Shown here piece by piece: positions 41,847 to 50,613 of a stretch of 64,000 nt of DNA. The translations under genes and the position numbers were made by a program. The notes under the pieces were generated by a model. It was not told where the DNA came from. It ran no database searches and saw nothing but the letters and a program-made list of their open reading frames with translations. Source of the stretch: Glycomyces paridis (GTDB lineage: Bacteria; Actinomycetota; Actinomycetes; Mycobacteriales; Micromonosporaceae); NCBI RefSeq assembly GCF_004912155.1, contig NZ_STGX01000013.1, positions 1 through 64,000 on the forward strand, written 5' to 3'. Every line of letters begins with the position of its first letter. Position 1 is the first letter of the stretch.

Positions 41847-43070
41847 TCAGGCACTGACGAGGAGGTCCCGGGAGATCGGGCAGGACATGCAGCGGGGGCC
41901 GCCGCGGCCGGAGCCGAGTTCGGAGCCGGCGATGGTCATGACCTTGACGCCTTCGCGTTCGAGGCGGGCGTTGGTGACCGTGTTGCGCTCGTAGGCGACC
42001 GCGATGCCGGGGGCGAGGGCGAGGGTGTTGTTGCCGTCGTCCCACTGCTCGCGTTCGGCGGTGACCATGTCCCGCTCGCCGGTGTGGATGATCTCGACGG
42101 CGTCGACGCCGATCGCGTCGGCCGCGGCTTCCAGGAAGCGCCTGGGGCCCTTGATGTCGAGGCTCTCGCCGCCGTCGGCGCTGGTGAGCGTGTACGCGTT
42201 GAGGCGGCGCTCGGCCGGGGCGTACATGACCATGCGGTCGCGGTCGACCATGGTGCAGACGGTGTCGAGGTGCATCGTGGCGCGCCGCTGCGCGATCGGC
42301 ACCACCAGTACCGTGTGGACGGTGCCGCGTTCAAAGGCCCTGCGAGCCAGGCGCTCCGCCCCGGCGGGAGTGGTGCGCTCGCCCACGCCGACTGCGAGCA
42401 CGCCGGGGGCGAGGGCGAGGACGTCGCCGCCTTCGAGGTGCTCCAGGGACGGGTCGTACAGCTTCGGGACGGCGGCGAAGCGCGGGTGGTGGTGGTAGAT
42501 GATGCCGGTGAGCGTGGTCTCGCGGCGGCGGGCGGGCATCGCGAGGCTGGTCACGGCCACCGCGTCGCCGACCCACACCGAGGAATCCCGGGTGAACATC
42601 ATGTTCGGCAGCGGGTCGATGACGAAGTCGGTTGGGCCCATCATCTTGTGCCGCAGGCTCCGCGAAGTGCCGAACTCCTCTGTGGTCAGTCCTTCGATGA
42701 GGACGGCGGCGAGCCGTTCGGGTTCGAGGTCGGCGAGGCGGCCGACGAGCTCGGAGCGGAGGGTCTGGCCCAGGCGCGGGTCGGCGGCGACCGAGACCGT
42801 CACGGCTTCACGGGCTTCGGGCGTCTCGAAGCACTCGGCGAGCAGTTCGGCGACGTAGAGGACCTCGACGCCCTGATCGCGGAGCGTGCCGGCGAAGCGG
42901 TCGTGTTCGGCCTGTGCGCGTTCGACCCACGGGATGCCGTCGAAGAGCAGTGCGCCGGTGTTGCGAGGGGTGAGGCGGCGCAGTTCGCCTCCGGGCCGGT
43001 GGAGCATGACGCTGCGAAGGCGCCCCACCTCGGAATCGACTCCGTATGCGGGCACGTCGTTGGCACTCAT
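41847..43070 (-). CDS. arcA: Arginine deiminase
   Basis: A 407-aa arginine deiminase that converts arginine to citrulline and ammonia. The catalytic Cys lies in [11 protein letters not shown] at the C-terminus, with [19 protein letters not shown] and THLDTV-like [11 protein letters not shown] carrying the active-site Asp, Glu and His residues. No arcB, arcC or antiporter is adjacent, so it does not form the usual energy-yielding ADI operon here. TACCCT six bases before ATG 43070 predicts a leaderless transcript. Confidence 0.95.
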   Translation of the reverse strand: MSANDVPAYGVDSEVGRLRSVMLHRPGGELRRLTPRNTGALLFDGIPWVERAQAEHDRFAGTLRDQGVEVLYVAELLAECFETPEAREAVTVSVAADPRLGQTLRSELVGRLADLEPERLAAVLIEGLTTEEFGTSRSLRHKMMGPTDFVIDPLPNMMFTRDSSVWVGDAVAVTSLAMPARRRETTLTGIIYHHHPRFAAVPKLYDPSLEHLEGGDVLALAPGVLAVGVGERTTPAGAERLARRAFERGTVHTVLVVPIAQRRATMHLDTVCTMVDRDRMVMYAPAERRLNAYTLTSADGGESLDIKGPRRFLEAAADAIGVDAVEIIHTGERDMVTAEREQWDDGNNTLALAPGIAVAYERNTVTNARLEREGVKVMTIAGSELGSGRGGPRCMSCPISRDLLVSA

Positions 43071-43160
43071 GACCCGAGGGTAGACGCGCGGGGGACGAAG
43101 ATCAACTTTTCTCTGTTAACGTGGATCGACTGAGCGTTACGACTACCCCCGGGACGCCCA

Positions 43161-43622
43161 TTGACGCAACTCGAACTCGTCATCCCGCTCCGCGCCAAAA
43201 CGGCAGGGGCCGATGGCAGGTGGCTGGACCCGGCGCTGTCCGCCTGGCGCAGCGCCGTGCTCGCGAGCGCCGACCCGTGCCTGCTGCTGGCGGCGGACAC
43301 GCGGATCGTCGCGATCTCGCGCGAGGCGCGGCACGCCCTCGGCTTCAGCCCCGAGGTGGACGCGGCGATGCCGCGCTTTCTCGATGCGGGCCTTCGGTTC
43401 CTGGACTTCACCGCGGGCGGCCACCCGCTCGTGGACGCCGAGCTCGCGCGGCTCGCGCCGGTGCAGGCGCTCCAGACGGACACGTTGGAGCGCAGCCTCA
43501 TGCGGATCGACCACCGCGGCGTGCACCGCACCTTCGACATGACCGCCTCGCCGCTGCACTCGCCGCCGCGCCTGGACGCGGTCGGCTCCCTGACGTTCCT
43601 CAACCCGATGGGGCCCTCGTGA
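43161..43622 (+). CDS. Small PAS-domain protein
   Basis: A 153-aa soluble protein. Residues of about 30-140 fit a PAS sensor domain: ADPCLLLAADTRIVAISREA at the start, then RIDHRGVHRTFDMTASPLH as the central strand and LTFLNP at the end. There is no output domain, so it may act by binding a partner. The start is a TTG (43161) with MTQLELVIPLRAKT following; no better start is visible. It is divergent from arcA by 90 bases. A structured repeat follows the stop. Confidence 0.65.
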   Translation: MTQLELVIPLRAKTAGADGRWLDPALSAWRSAVLASADPCLLLAADTRIVAISREARHALGFSPEVDAAMPRFLDAGLRFLDFTAGGHPLVDAELARLAPVQALQTDTLERSLMRIDHRGVHRTFDMTASPLHSPPRLDAVGSLTFLNPMGPS

Positions 43623-43637
43623 GCAAAGCTCGCAAAA

Positions 43638-43700
43638 GCTTAGATTGTCGCACTCCCCTGGTACTTTCGAACCAGGGGTCCCTTAGAGGACATATCCGGA
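43638..43700 (+). repeat. Structured intergenic repeat, copy 3
   Basis: A diverged third copy of the 34.9/35.0-kb repeat. It has GCTTAG, then CCCCTGGT (43655-43662) pairing perfectly with ACCAGGGG (43671-43678) around the loop ACTTTCGA, followed by TCCCTTAG. The stem sequence differs from the other copies but pairing, loop (ACTTT-GAA) and the CCCTTA tail are kept. Again it lies between two convergent genes, 15 bases after a plus-strand stop. Confidence 0.65.
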
Positions 43701-43717
43701 ATATGCGAAATATGGGC

Positions 43718-45613
43718 TTATAACGGGTTGAGGTCGTAGACGATCGCCGTCTCGGTCCGCTCCACTTCGACGCCGAACGGGTCGGTCGCGGTGTCCATGC
43801 CGGACCAGTCGCTGCCTGGGAGCGTGTTGAGCTGGACCACGACGGTCTCGATGCCCGCGTCCCGCAGGGCGTCGATCGCCGCCTGGTCCGGGAAGCCCAT
43901 CGACATCGAGCGGATGCCCTCCTGCTCGTGCGGCGTGAACGCGGCGACGCCGTTGGCGACCTCCACGAACCCGTCGATGCTCCAGTACTGCACCTTCGTG
44001 TCGCCCCCGCCCGCGGGCAGGAACAGGACCGGGCCTTCCAGCGACGACATGTCGACCGGGGCCTGCGGCACCGGCACGTACGGCGCGACCGTCAGGCCCT
44101 CCCACAGCACCAGGCCGATCGGCAGGAACAGCAGCGCGTGCACCCGCTTGGGCGCCTTCACCTTCAGCCGCTTGTCGACGCGCGCCCTATGCGAGACCTC
44201 GTCGGCCTCGTCGGCGATCCGCGTCAGCGTCCCCGCCGCCAGCACCGCCATGATCAGCGTCAAGTACAGGACGAGGCGCCCCGGCGTGCGGATCGCGCTC
44301 CAGCCCGGCGCGTACTCGTACAGCAGCGCCCACGCCCACGACCCGTGGTCGAGGAAGTTCGGCCCCATGCTGATCGCGAACACCACCCCGCCGCCCAGGG
44401 CCAGCCAGAACCGCTGCCAACCCGACCAGCACGACCAGATGAGCCCCGCGACCGCCAGCGCGGTCAGCGTGAAGCCCACCAGGAGCGCCTGCTCGGGCGC
44501 CCACGTCAGGTCGGCGCGCGCCGCCTCGTGCGCCGCGCCCCACACGCGCGACTCCTGCGGCGCGATGATGAAGCTCTGCCATGTCGGGCTGAACCACGAG
44601 ATGTACTCGGCGTCGCGCACCGACTCGGGGTAGTTCTGGGCGACGACCGCGTGCTTGTCGGCGATCCACAGGACGCCGAGGCTGAACACGGCGCCCCCGA
44701 TGCCGTCGGCGGCCAACGTCTGCCAGCGCAGCCGCGGCCGGAGCACGAGCCAGTGGAGGCCGACGACCACACCGATGCCGAGCAGGAGGTAGACGAAGGG
44801 GATGCCGAGTCCGGCGCCGATGGCGAACTGCCACAGGGCGGTGAGCCATCCGGCGATGATCCAGCCGGGGCGCTGGCGTTCGGCCTTGAAGCCGCCGCGC
44901 AGGGACCAGCCGTGGCCGCGGGCGAGCATCGCCAGGGCGAGTGCGATGCCGCCGCAGGAGAGCACCTGGAGGTGTCCGGCCTGGCCGAGTTTCCAGGGGG
45001 CGTAGGCGAATGCGGCGGCGGCGACGGCGGAGCCGGCGACGCGGGCGCCGAGTTGGCGCAGGAGGGCGTACGCGCCGAGGAAGGCGAGGGCGAAGGTGCC
45101 GATGTAGAGGAGGTTGTAGACGACGAGCGCGCTGGCGGGGCTGGTGGCGAAGAGGGCGAGGGGCGCGTAGCCGAGGAGGGTGTCGGTGAAGAGGTAGGCG
45201 TCGGTGAGGGGCCAGAAGCTGTTGGTGTCCCAGATGCCCGCGGGGTTGTCGAGGAGGGCGTGGCCGACCCAGCCGAGGATGTAGGTGAGGAGGAGGGGGT
45301 CGCCGGTGTCGTGTGGGATGACCTCGTCGAGTTTCGTGGCGAGGGGCCAGGTCATGGCGACGGCGAGGAGGACGCTGAAGAGGGCGGCGAGGGTCCATTC
45401 GCTGCGTGCGGCGCGGGCGAGGGTGCGGCCGATTGCGCTCAGGCGTCCGGGGCGTGCGGGCGGGGCGGCCGGGTCGCCGTCGGCGAAGCGCCGCCAGCGG
45501 TCGGGGTCGTCGTCGGTGGCCGCCGGTGCGGCGTCCGCGGGCGCGGCGGGGTCCGGTGCCGGTGCGGCGTCGGGCTCGCGTTCGTCCTCGGACTCGGGTT
45601 TCGTGATCGCCAT
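43718..45613 (-). CDS. Large polytopic membrane protein, GT-C-like
   Basis: A 631-aa membrane protein. The first 70 residues are acidic, Pro/Ala-rich and cytoplasmic. About ten to twelve hydrophobic helices follow from residue 75 to 490, then a roughly 130-residue extracytoplasmic C-terminal domain. The early loop VIPHDTGDPLLLTYILGWVG and YNLLYIG match actinobacterial glycosyltransferase-C-like / YfhO-type proteins that use lipid-linked sugars. It probably modifies cell-envelope glycans, but no catalytic motif is certain. The -10 box TAGGAT (45651-45656 on the plus axis) lies about 40 bases upstream of ATG 45613. Confidence 0.75.
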   Translation of the reverse strand: MAITKPESEDEREPDAAPAPDPAAPADAAPAATDDDPDRWRRFADGDPAAPPARPGRLSAIGRTLARAARSEWTLAALFSVLLAVAMTWPLATKLDEVIPHDTGDPLLLTYILGWVGHALLDNPAGIWDTNSFWPLTDAYLFTDTLLGYAPLALFATSPASALVVYNLLYIGTFALAFLGAYALLRQLGARVAGSAVAAAAFAYAPWKLGQAGHLQVLSCGGIALALAMLARGHGWSLRGGFKAERQRPGWIIAGWLTALWQFAIGAGLGIPFVYLLLGIGVVVGLHWLVLRPRLRWQTLAADGIGGAVFSLGVLWIADKHAVVAQNYPESVRDAEYISWFSPTWQSFIIAPQESRVWGAAHEAARADLTWAPEQALLVGFTLTALAVAGLIWSCWSGWQRFWLALGGGVVFAISMGPNFLDHGSWAWALLYEYAPGWSAIRTPGRLVLYLTLIMAVLAAGTLTRIADEADEVSHRARVDKRLKVKAPKRVHALLFLPIGLVLWEGLTVAPYVPVPQAPVDMSSLEGPVLFLPAGGGDTKVQYWSIDGFVEVANGVAAFTPHEQEGIRSMSMGFPDQAAIDALRDAGIETVVVQLNTLPGSDWSGMDTATDPFGVEVERTETAIVYDLNPL

Positions 45614-45827
45614 GGGGTACTCGCGGTCTCGCTCGGTGCTGTCTGGGCACATCCTACGGAGGCCGGCGGGGGCGGGTCCGGGCGCATGAGCGCGGCGGCG
45701 CGAATCGCGGGGGTGGAGGGCCGTCACCTTTCGGGCCCGGCCTCGTTGAAAGGGGTTGAGACCTGATTCGCGCGGCCGGTCGGTCGGCACGGCACCCACA
45801 CCAAGACGCAGTTGGAGAGACGCAGGC

Positions 45828-46769
45828 ATGGGAAGACACACCACGAAGCTCGGTCAGCAGTCCCGTGCTCAGACGCGTCCCCCACTGCCGTACCCGGTGA
45901 ACGACGGCCGGGTGCCGCCGGTGATCCAGGAGGCGATGGACCGGCGGGCGCAGCGGCGCCGGTCGCGTCTGGCGGCGCTGTCTGCGGCGTCGATGCTGGC
46001 CATCGGCGGTGCGGCGGGGATGAGCATGGCGACGGCGGACGAGCCTGAGGCGGGCGGCGGCGGCGAGATCGTCTTCAGCGGCGACTGCGGCGCGCTGGGC
46101 CTGGTGTCGGCGACGTCGATCCCGGACTCCTCCGAGGTGACGGTGGAGCGGGGTTCGCAGGTCCGCTACAGCAACGACCTTGGCACGGACGCGCAGCTGC
46201 ATGTGGGCGACGAGGTGTACGACATCGGCGCGGGCGCGACGCAGGTGTTCGAGATGAACCGGTCGGCCGAGGTGGCGATGGTGCCCTCCTGCCACGGCCT
46301 GTTCGCCGAGTACGAGTCGGCGCAGGTGAAGGTGGTCGAGCCGCAGGCCGAGGAGGCGCCGTCGACTGACGGGGACGGGTCGGGCACGGAGGTCCACGAG
46401 CTGCCCGCGCCGGACGAGGACGACGCGCCGCAGGACTCGGGCGAGGGCGAGGACGCCGGCGTGGACGACGCCGCGGGCCGCCAGGGCCAGGAGGGCGGTC
46501 TCGAAGCGGAGGGCACCGCGGAGGCCGAGGCTTCCGAGCCGGCCGCCGACGAGGAGGTCAACGCGTTCGGTCCGCCGCCGGGCTCGGAGGAGGACACGGC
46601 CGCGGGCGACGACTACGCGATCGACGCGGAGGAGATCGTGGCGGTGGACCCGAAGGCGGTGGCCGACGGCGCGAACGGCCTGCTGGCGCTGGTCGCGATC
46701 ATCTGCCTGGTGGGTGTGGCCGCGGCGGTGGCGCGCACCCTGCTGAAGCAGCGGGCGGCGGCGGCGTGA
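45828..46769 (+). CDS. Exported acidic membrane-anchored surface protein
   Basis: A 313-aa protein. A basic start (residues 1-47) and a signal segment (LAALSAASMLAIGGAAGMSM) lead to an exported domain of about 100 residues with cupredoxin-like strands and two Cys (FSGDCGALG and VPSCHGLF) that may pair. A long Asp/Glu/Ala-rich linker and a C-terminal membrane helix (GLLALVAIICLVGVAAAVAR) with a short basic tail follow. It lacks the metal-ligand set of true cupredoxins and any LPxTG sorting signal. GGAGAG precedes ATG 45828. The stop overlaps the next GTG (GTGA). Confidence 0.78.
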   Translation: MGRHTTKLGQQSRAQTRPPLPYPVNDGRVPPVIQEAMDRRAQRRRSRLAALSAASMLAIGGAAGMSMATADEPEAGGGGEIVFSGDCGALGLVSATSIPDSSEVTVERGSQVRYSNDLGTDAQLHVGDEVYDIGAGATQVFEMNRSAEVAMVPSCHGLFAEYESAQVKVVEPQAEEAPSTDGDGSGTEVHELPAPDEDDAPQDSGEGEDAGVDDAAGRQGQEGGLEAEGTAEAEASEPAADEEVNAFGPPPGSEEDTAAGDDYAIDAEEIVAVDPKAVADGANGLLALVAIICLVGVAAAVARTLLKQRAAAA

Positions 46770-47320
46770 GGGCCGTGCTCGAAAGCACCATGCCCGAGAG
46801 GGCGACGGTCGTGAAGGCGACGGTTGAAAGGGCCACGGTCGAGAAGGTGCCGGTCGACCGGGCCGCGTTCGCAAGGGCCACAGCCGAAGGAACGACGGTC
46901 GTGCGGGTGCCTTCGGCGCGCGGCGCCGTCGCGGTGTCGCACCGGGCCGAACCGCTCGCCCCGCCTGCGCTGCCGCGGGTGCAGATCTGCGGTTCGCAGG
47001 CGGCGGTCCAGGCCCACGGCCCGCAGGCCTCGCCGTGGGTGCCGTCCGGGCGGGTGCGCAATCGCCGCGACCGGCAGCGGGCGGTGCGGGCCGGGGTGCA
47101 CGGCGCAGAGCCGCGTCCGGCGCGCGAGGCGCGTGGGCGCAGGCCCGAGCCGAAGCCGGTGTCGCCGACGGTGCTGGCCCCGTGGACCAGGTCGTTCGCG
47201 GCAACCTCGCTCGGACCGCTGCCGTTCGCGGCGGCGACCGGGCCCGCGCCCTTCGGGGCGCCCGAGCCGTCGGGGCCGCAGCGGTGCGGCCCGGGGAGCG
47301 GCGCGGTGGAGTCTCCGTGA
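46766..47320 (+). CDS. Hypothetical basic protein coupled to surface protein
   Basis: A 184-aa Arg/Pro/Ala-rich protein of unknown function. GTG 46766 overlaps the preceding stop as GTGA. Residues 9-45 show a degenerate pattern (RATVVKATVERATVEKVPVD) encoded by imperfect 15-base repeats. No signal or membrane segment is visible. Third-codon GC is high throughout, which supports coding, but the low-complexity composition leaves doubt. A terminator hairpin follows 100 bases later. Confidence 0.5.
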   Translation: MRAVLESTMPERATVVKATVERATVEKVPVDRAAFARATAEGTTVVRVPSARGAVAVSHRAEPLAPPALPRVQICGSQAAVQAHGPQASPWVPSGRVRNRRDRQRAVRAGVHGAEPRPAREARGRRPEPKPVSPTVLAPWTRSFAATSLGPLPFAAATGPAPFGAPEPSGPQRCGPGSGAVESP

Positions 47321-47420
47321 GGCGCCGGGCGTCGGGCGCTCGTTGATGGCAATTCCTCCCCAGGTCCCATTCCGAAGACCCGATCCGGTGCCTCACGGCC
47401 CCGCCTGAATACCGAGCTTT

Positions 47421-47450
47421 CGAAGCGCCCGCCGTGCGGTGGGCGCTTCG
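47421..47450. terminator. Hairpin terminator
   Basis: CGAAGCGCCCGCC (47421-47433) pairs with GGTGGGCGCTTCG (47438-47450) through 13 pairs including one G-T, loop GTGC. It ends the 45.8-kb two-gene unit. Confidence 0.75.
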
Positions 47451-47507
47451 GCGTTTGCAGACCGGGGTGCGAAGGGGGATCATTGGGGCAGCAGGGGCGG
47501 GTGCCGG

Positions 47508-47586
47508 GTAACGGTGTGCGTTGTGCAACCGTTACGGAACTCTCCTTCAACCCTGCTTGTGGTCACTGACGTGACTGCTTTAGCGT
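47508..47586 (+). promoter_or_regulatory. Promoter and upstream inverted repeat
   Basis: TTGTGG (47557-47562) and TAGCGT (47581-47586) are spaced by 18 bases and fit a vegetative promoter for the serine-hydrolase gene. Upstream, GTAACGGT (47508-47515) and ACCGTTAC (47528-47535) make a perfect 8-bp inverted repeat with a 12-base spacer, a likely regulator site. The rest of 47321-47639 shows no gene. Confidence 0.55.
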
Positions 47587-47639
47587 GGGCCGCAGTACTT
47601 CGTCCGCGTCCCCCGCATTGAAGAGTCAGGTTCCCAGCT

Positions 47640-48623
47640 GTGTCCTCCAAGCCCACCACCTCGCGGCGGCTTTGGCCCTACCTCGCCGTCCCGGCCGTCG
47701 CCGTGCTCGCCGCCGGGGCGATCTACTTCACCGGCTTCTCCGGCGACGACGGCGGCTCGGGCGGCGCCGACCAGGAGACCCTGCCCGGTTCGCAGGCGAA
47801 CGAGTCGGACCTGTCCGACTCGACGCTCCAGCCCACCGACGAGGAGCTGCGCGAGGCCGCCCAGGCGAAGTTGCAGGGCGCGCTCGACGAAGCGGTCGGC
47901 GAGTACGTCGCGGGCCTGGAGGACGAGAACTTCTACGCGTCGGTCGCGGTTGACGACGGGGAGTTCCAGCTCGACTACGACGGCGAGGTCCAGTACGACA
48001 CGGCCTCGATCGTCAAGGTCGAGATCCTCACGATGGTGCTGGAGGAGTACGGCACGCTCGACCAGGTCCCGGACTGGCTCCTGGACCGCGCCGAGCTGAT
48101 GATCCGCAACTCCGACAACGACGCCACCAACGACATGCTCTACGGCGGGACCTTCGACGACGGCCACGCGGCGATCGCCCAGGCGCACATCGACTTCGGC
48201 CTGGAGCACACGAACCCGAACGAGACCGAGCAGTGGGGCAAGACCCAGACGACCGCCGTCGACCAGCTGCGGGTGCTCGAGCTCGCGCTGTTCGAGGACG
48301 GCGGGGTGCTCGACGCCGAGCAGGTCGAGTTCGCGCGGTCGCTCATGGGCGACCTGGCCGGCTTCCAGCAGTGGGGCGTCTCGGCGGCGGCGCACGAGGG
48401 CGAGACCGTGTGGATGAAGAACGGCTGGGACACGCGCGACGTCATGGGCGGCGAATGGGTCGTCAACTCGATCGGCGTCATCGCCGGCGACACCGAGACC
48501 CCGATCTCGGTCTCCATCCTCACCGGCGGCTCCGCCTCCGACGGCGAGGGCATCGAGCGGGTCGAAGAGCTCGCGAAGATCATCCGCGAGGTCGTCGACA
48601 CCGACCCGTACGCGGAGGAGTAG
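47640..48623 (+). CDS. Membrane-anchored beta-lactamase-fold serine hydrolase
   Basis: A 327-aa protein with one N-terminal membrane helix (residues 13-32), an acidic Gly/Ser linker and an extracytoplasmic class A beta-lactamase-like domain. The three active-site elements are visible: SxxK as TASIVKVE near residue 122, SDN in RNSDNDATND, and KNG in WMKNGWDT where most enzymes have KTG/KSG. The deviation and the anchor suggest a peptidoglycan-linked hydrolase rather than a secreted lactamase. GTG 47640 is the best start. Confidence 0.82.
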   Translation: MSSKPTTSRRLWPYLAVPAVAVLAAGAIYFTGFSGDDGGSGGADQETLPGSQANESDLSDSTLQPTDEELREAAQAKLQGALDEAVGEYVAGLEDENFYASVAVDDGEFQLDYDGEVQYDTASIVKVEILTMVLEEYGTLDQVPDWLLDRAELMIRNSDNDATNDMLYGGTFDDGHAAIAQAHIDFGLEHTNPNETEQWGKTQTTAVDQLRVLELALFEDGGVLDAEQVEFARSLMGDLAGFQQWGVSAAAHEGETVWMKNGWDTRDVMGGEWVVNSIGVIAGDTETPISVSILTGGSASDGEGIERVEELAKIIREVVDTDPYAEE

Positions 48624-48825
48624 ACGCCGCCCGGCCCTTCCGGGTCGCTTCCCCGACCGCCTGAAACGCGAGTGCCGTCGGGCGGGGTTCACACGATCGG
48701 TCGACTTGCGGGCGTGCGCAGGCGCGCGGGCCCGCGAATTGTCGTACCCGCGCGCGACGGTGGAGGCACTTCCCAGGGTGGGCGGGGACTGCGGGGGCTG
48801 CGGGCCGAGGGGCGGCACGCGGCCT

Positions 48826-48831
48826 TACCCT
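48826..48831 (+). promoter_or_regulatory. Leaderless -10 box
   Basis: TACCCT is followed by exactly six bases and ATG 48838. Confidence 0.6.
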
Positions 48832-48837
48832 TCCGGG

Positions 48838-50199
48838 ATGAGCGATCCCATCACCGCGCTGGCCGCGGCGGGCCTGGCGCCGGTCACCGATCCGGACGTC
48901 CTGGCCGCCCACTCGCAGGACCACGCGGGCCTCGTGCCGCCCGGGGCGGCGCTGGCGCTCGTGCGCGCACGCGCCACCGAGGACGTGTCCGCGGTCCTGC
49001 GGATCGTCTCCGAGTACGGCGTTCCCGTGGTGCCGCAAGGGGCCCGGACCGGGCTCGCCGGGGCGGCGACCGCCGTTGACGGCGCGGTGCTCCTCGACCT
49101 CTCCGGGATGGACCGCATCCTGTCGATCGACCCGGTCGACCGGCTCGCGGTCTGCCAGCCGGGGGTCCTCAACGCCGCGGTCTCGGCCGCCGCCGCCGAG
49201 CACGGCCTGCGCTACAGCCCCGACCCCGGCTCGTGGCAGATCTCCACGGTCGGCGGGAACATCGCCACCGCCGCGGGCGGCATGTGCTGCGTCAAGTACG
49301 GGACGACCCCCGAATACGTGCTCGGCCTCGAAGTCGTGCTCGCCTCCGGCGAGGTCATGCGCTGCGGCCGGCGCACCGCCAAAGGCGTCGCCGGGTACGA
49401 CCTGGTGCGCCTGTTCTGCGGGTCCGAGGGGACGCTCGGGGTCGTCACCGAGGCGACGCTGAAGCTCTCGCCGATTCCGGCGCAGCGGCTCACCCTCGCC
49501 GCGGTCTTCGCGACCACCGCCGACGCCGGGCGCGCCGTCACCGCGATCATGGCCTCGGGCGCGCAGCCGAGCCTGCTCGAACTCATCGACAACACCCACC
49601 TGCGGGCCCTGGAGGACCTGCGGCCCATGGGACTGCCGACCGAGGCCGCCGCGCTCCTGCTGGTGTGCGCCGACGCCGACCCCGCCGCCGAGCTCGCGGC
49701 CATCGAGGGCCTCTGCGAGGCCGCCGGCGCCACCGAGGTCTACCGGGCCACCGACGCCGCGGAGGCCGACGCGCTGCTCCAGTCGCGGCGGGACGCCTAC
49801 CACGCCATGGAGAAGCTCGGGACCGTGCTCGTCGACGACGTGGCCGTGCCGCGCGCCCGCCTCGCCGAGGCCCTCGACGGCGTCCAGGCCGCGGCCGAAC
49901 GCCACGGCGTCCTCATCGGCGTCATCGCCCACGCCGGGGACGGGAACCTGCACCCCAACATCATCGTCCACCCCGAGGACCCGGCCTCGCTCGCCGCCGG
50001 GAAGGCCGCGTTCGACGAGATCCTCGCGATGGCGCTCGCCATGGGCGGCACCATCACCGGCGAGCACGGCGTCGGGCTGCTCAAACGCGACTGGCTGGAA
50101 CGGGAACTCGACCCCGTGAACCTCGCGGTGCAGCGGCGGCTGAAGCACGCGCTCGACCCGCTCGGCATCCTCAACCCCGGCAAGGTCATCGCGCACTGA
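48838..50199 (+). CDS. GlcD-like FAD-linked oxidase
   Basis: A 453-aa FAD-binding oxidoreductase of the GlcD / D-lactate dehydrogenase group. The PCMH FAD domain shows VPVVPQGARTGLAGAATAV, DPGSWQISTVGGNIAT and YDLVRLFCGSEGTLGVVTEA. The C-terminal FAD-oxidase domain has HAGDGNLHPNIIVHP and TGEHGVGLLKRDWL. Likely substrates are glycolate, D-lactate or another 2-hydroxy acid. No glcE or glcF is next to it, so it may work alone. It is leaderless and monocistronic, followed by a strongly structured region. Confidence 0.88.
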   Translation: MSDPITALAAAGLAPVTDPDVLAAHSQDHAGLVPPGAALALVRARATEDVSAVLRIVSEYGVPVVPQGARTGLAGAATAVDGAVLLDLSGMDRILSIDPVDRLAVCQPGVLNAAVSAAAAEHGLRYSPDPGSWQISTVGGNIATAAGGMCCVKYGTTPEYVLGLEVVLASGEVMRCGRRTAKGVAGYDLVRLFCGSEGTLGVVTEATLKLSPIPAQRLTLAAVFATTADAGRAVTAIMASGAQPSLLELIDNTHLRALEDLRPMGLPTEAAALLLVCADADPAAELAAIEGLCEAAGATEVYRATDAAEADALLQSRRDAYHAMEKLGTVLVDDVAVPRARLAEALDGVQAAAERHGVLIGVIAHAGDGNLHPNIIVHPEDPASLAAGKAAFDEILAMALAMGGTITGEHGVGLLKRDWLERELDPVNLAVQRRLKHALDPLGILNPGKVIAH

Positions 50200-50328
50200 C
50201 CGGATCGGGGACGACGAAGCGGCGGCGCCCCGCACGGACCGCCGGGAACGCGATCGCATTGCGGGAGCGGGAATGCGGGAAAGGGAACGCGGAGATCGGA
50301 AGGGCCGCGGGGGATTCGCGGGCCGTTG

Positions 50329-50458
50329 CGGGTTCGTGTCGAACCCGTGACACGGTAATGGGGCCGCAGCGCTTGCCCATTCGCTGCGGCCCCGATAAAG
50401 TGGAGGAGCTCCACTTTTCATTGGCACCAGTAGGGCTGTGCCCGATTGCCCTTACTGG
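50329..50458 (+). other. Row of four hairpins after glcD-like gene
   Basis: Four inverted repeats follow one another: CGGGTTCG/CGAACCCG (50329-50347), GGGGCCGCAGCG/CGCTGCGGCCCC (50360-50393), AAAGTGGAG/CTCCACTTT then TTTT (50397-50418), and CCAGTAGGGC/GCCCTTACTGG (50427-50458, one bulge). The third resembles a classic terminator. The gap 50200-50613 has no convincing gene, so the row may be a tandem terminator or a small RNA. Confidence 0.55.
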
Positions 50459-50613
50459 CTAGTGCCCCCGGATTGTTCCGTGCCTCCCGGAAGACTGCCC
50501 ATGTCCGTCCGTTCGGCTTGTCGGCGTGACCGGAACACTCATTACTATGAGGACCGTCTCTGAACGTGGCCTGTGCCGAGCCTGGGAAGAACCTGGGAAT
50601 CGATGCCGAACCG

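Noticed and set aside
41847-43070. Complete arginine deiminase operon
   Set aside because: No arcB, arcC or arcD lies next to arcA; neighbours are purD and a PAS protein.
43655-43680. tRNA fragment or attachment site (TTCGAACC resembles a T loop)
   Set aside because: The stem-loop geometry does not match a T arm, no acceptor or anticodon arms are present, and no integrase is in the window.
45828-46769. Sortase-anchored or copper-binding surface protein
   Set aside because: No LPxTG signal and no full cupredoxin ligand set; only a membrane helix and two Cys are visible.
46613-47550. Minus-strand proteins opposite the 46.8-47.3 kb gene
   Set aside because: They lack starts with ribosome-binding sites, cross the terminator hairpin and have weaker third-codon bias than the plus-strand frame.
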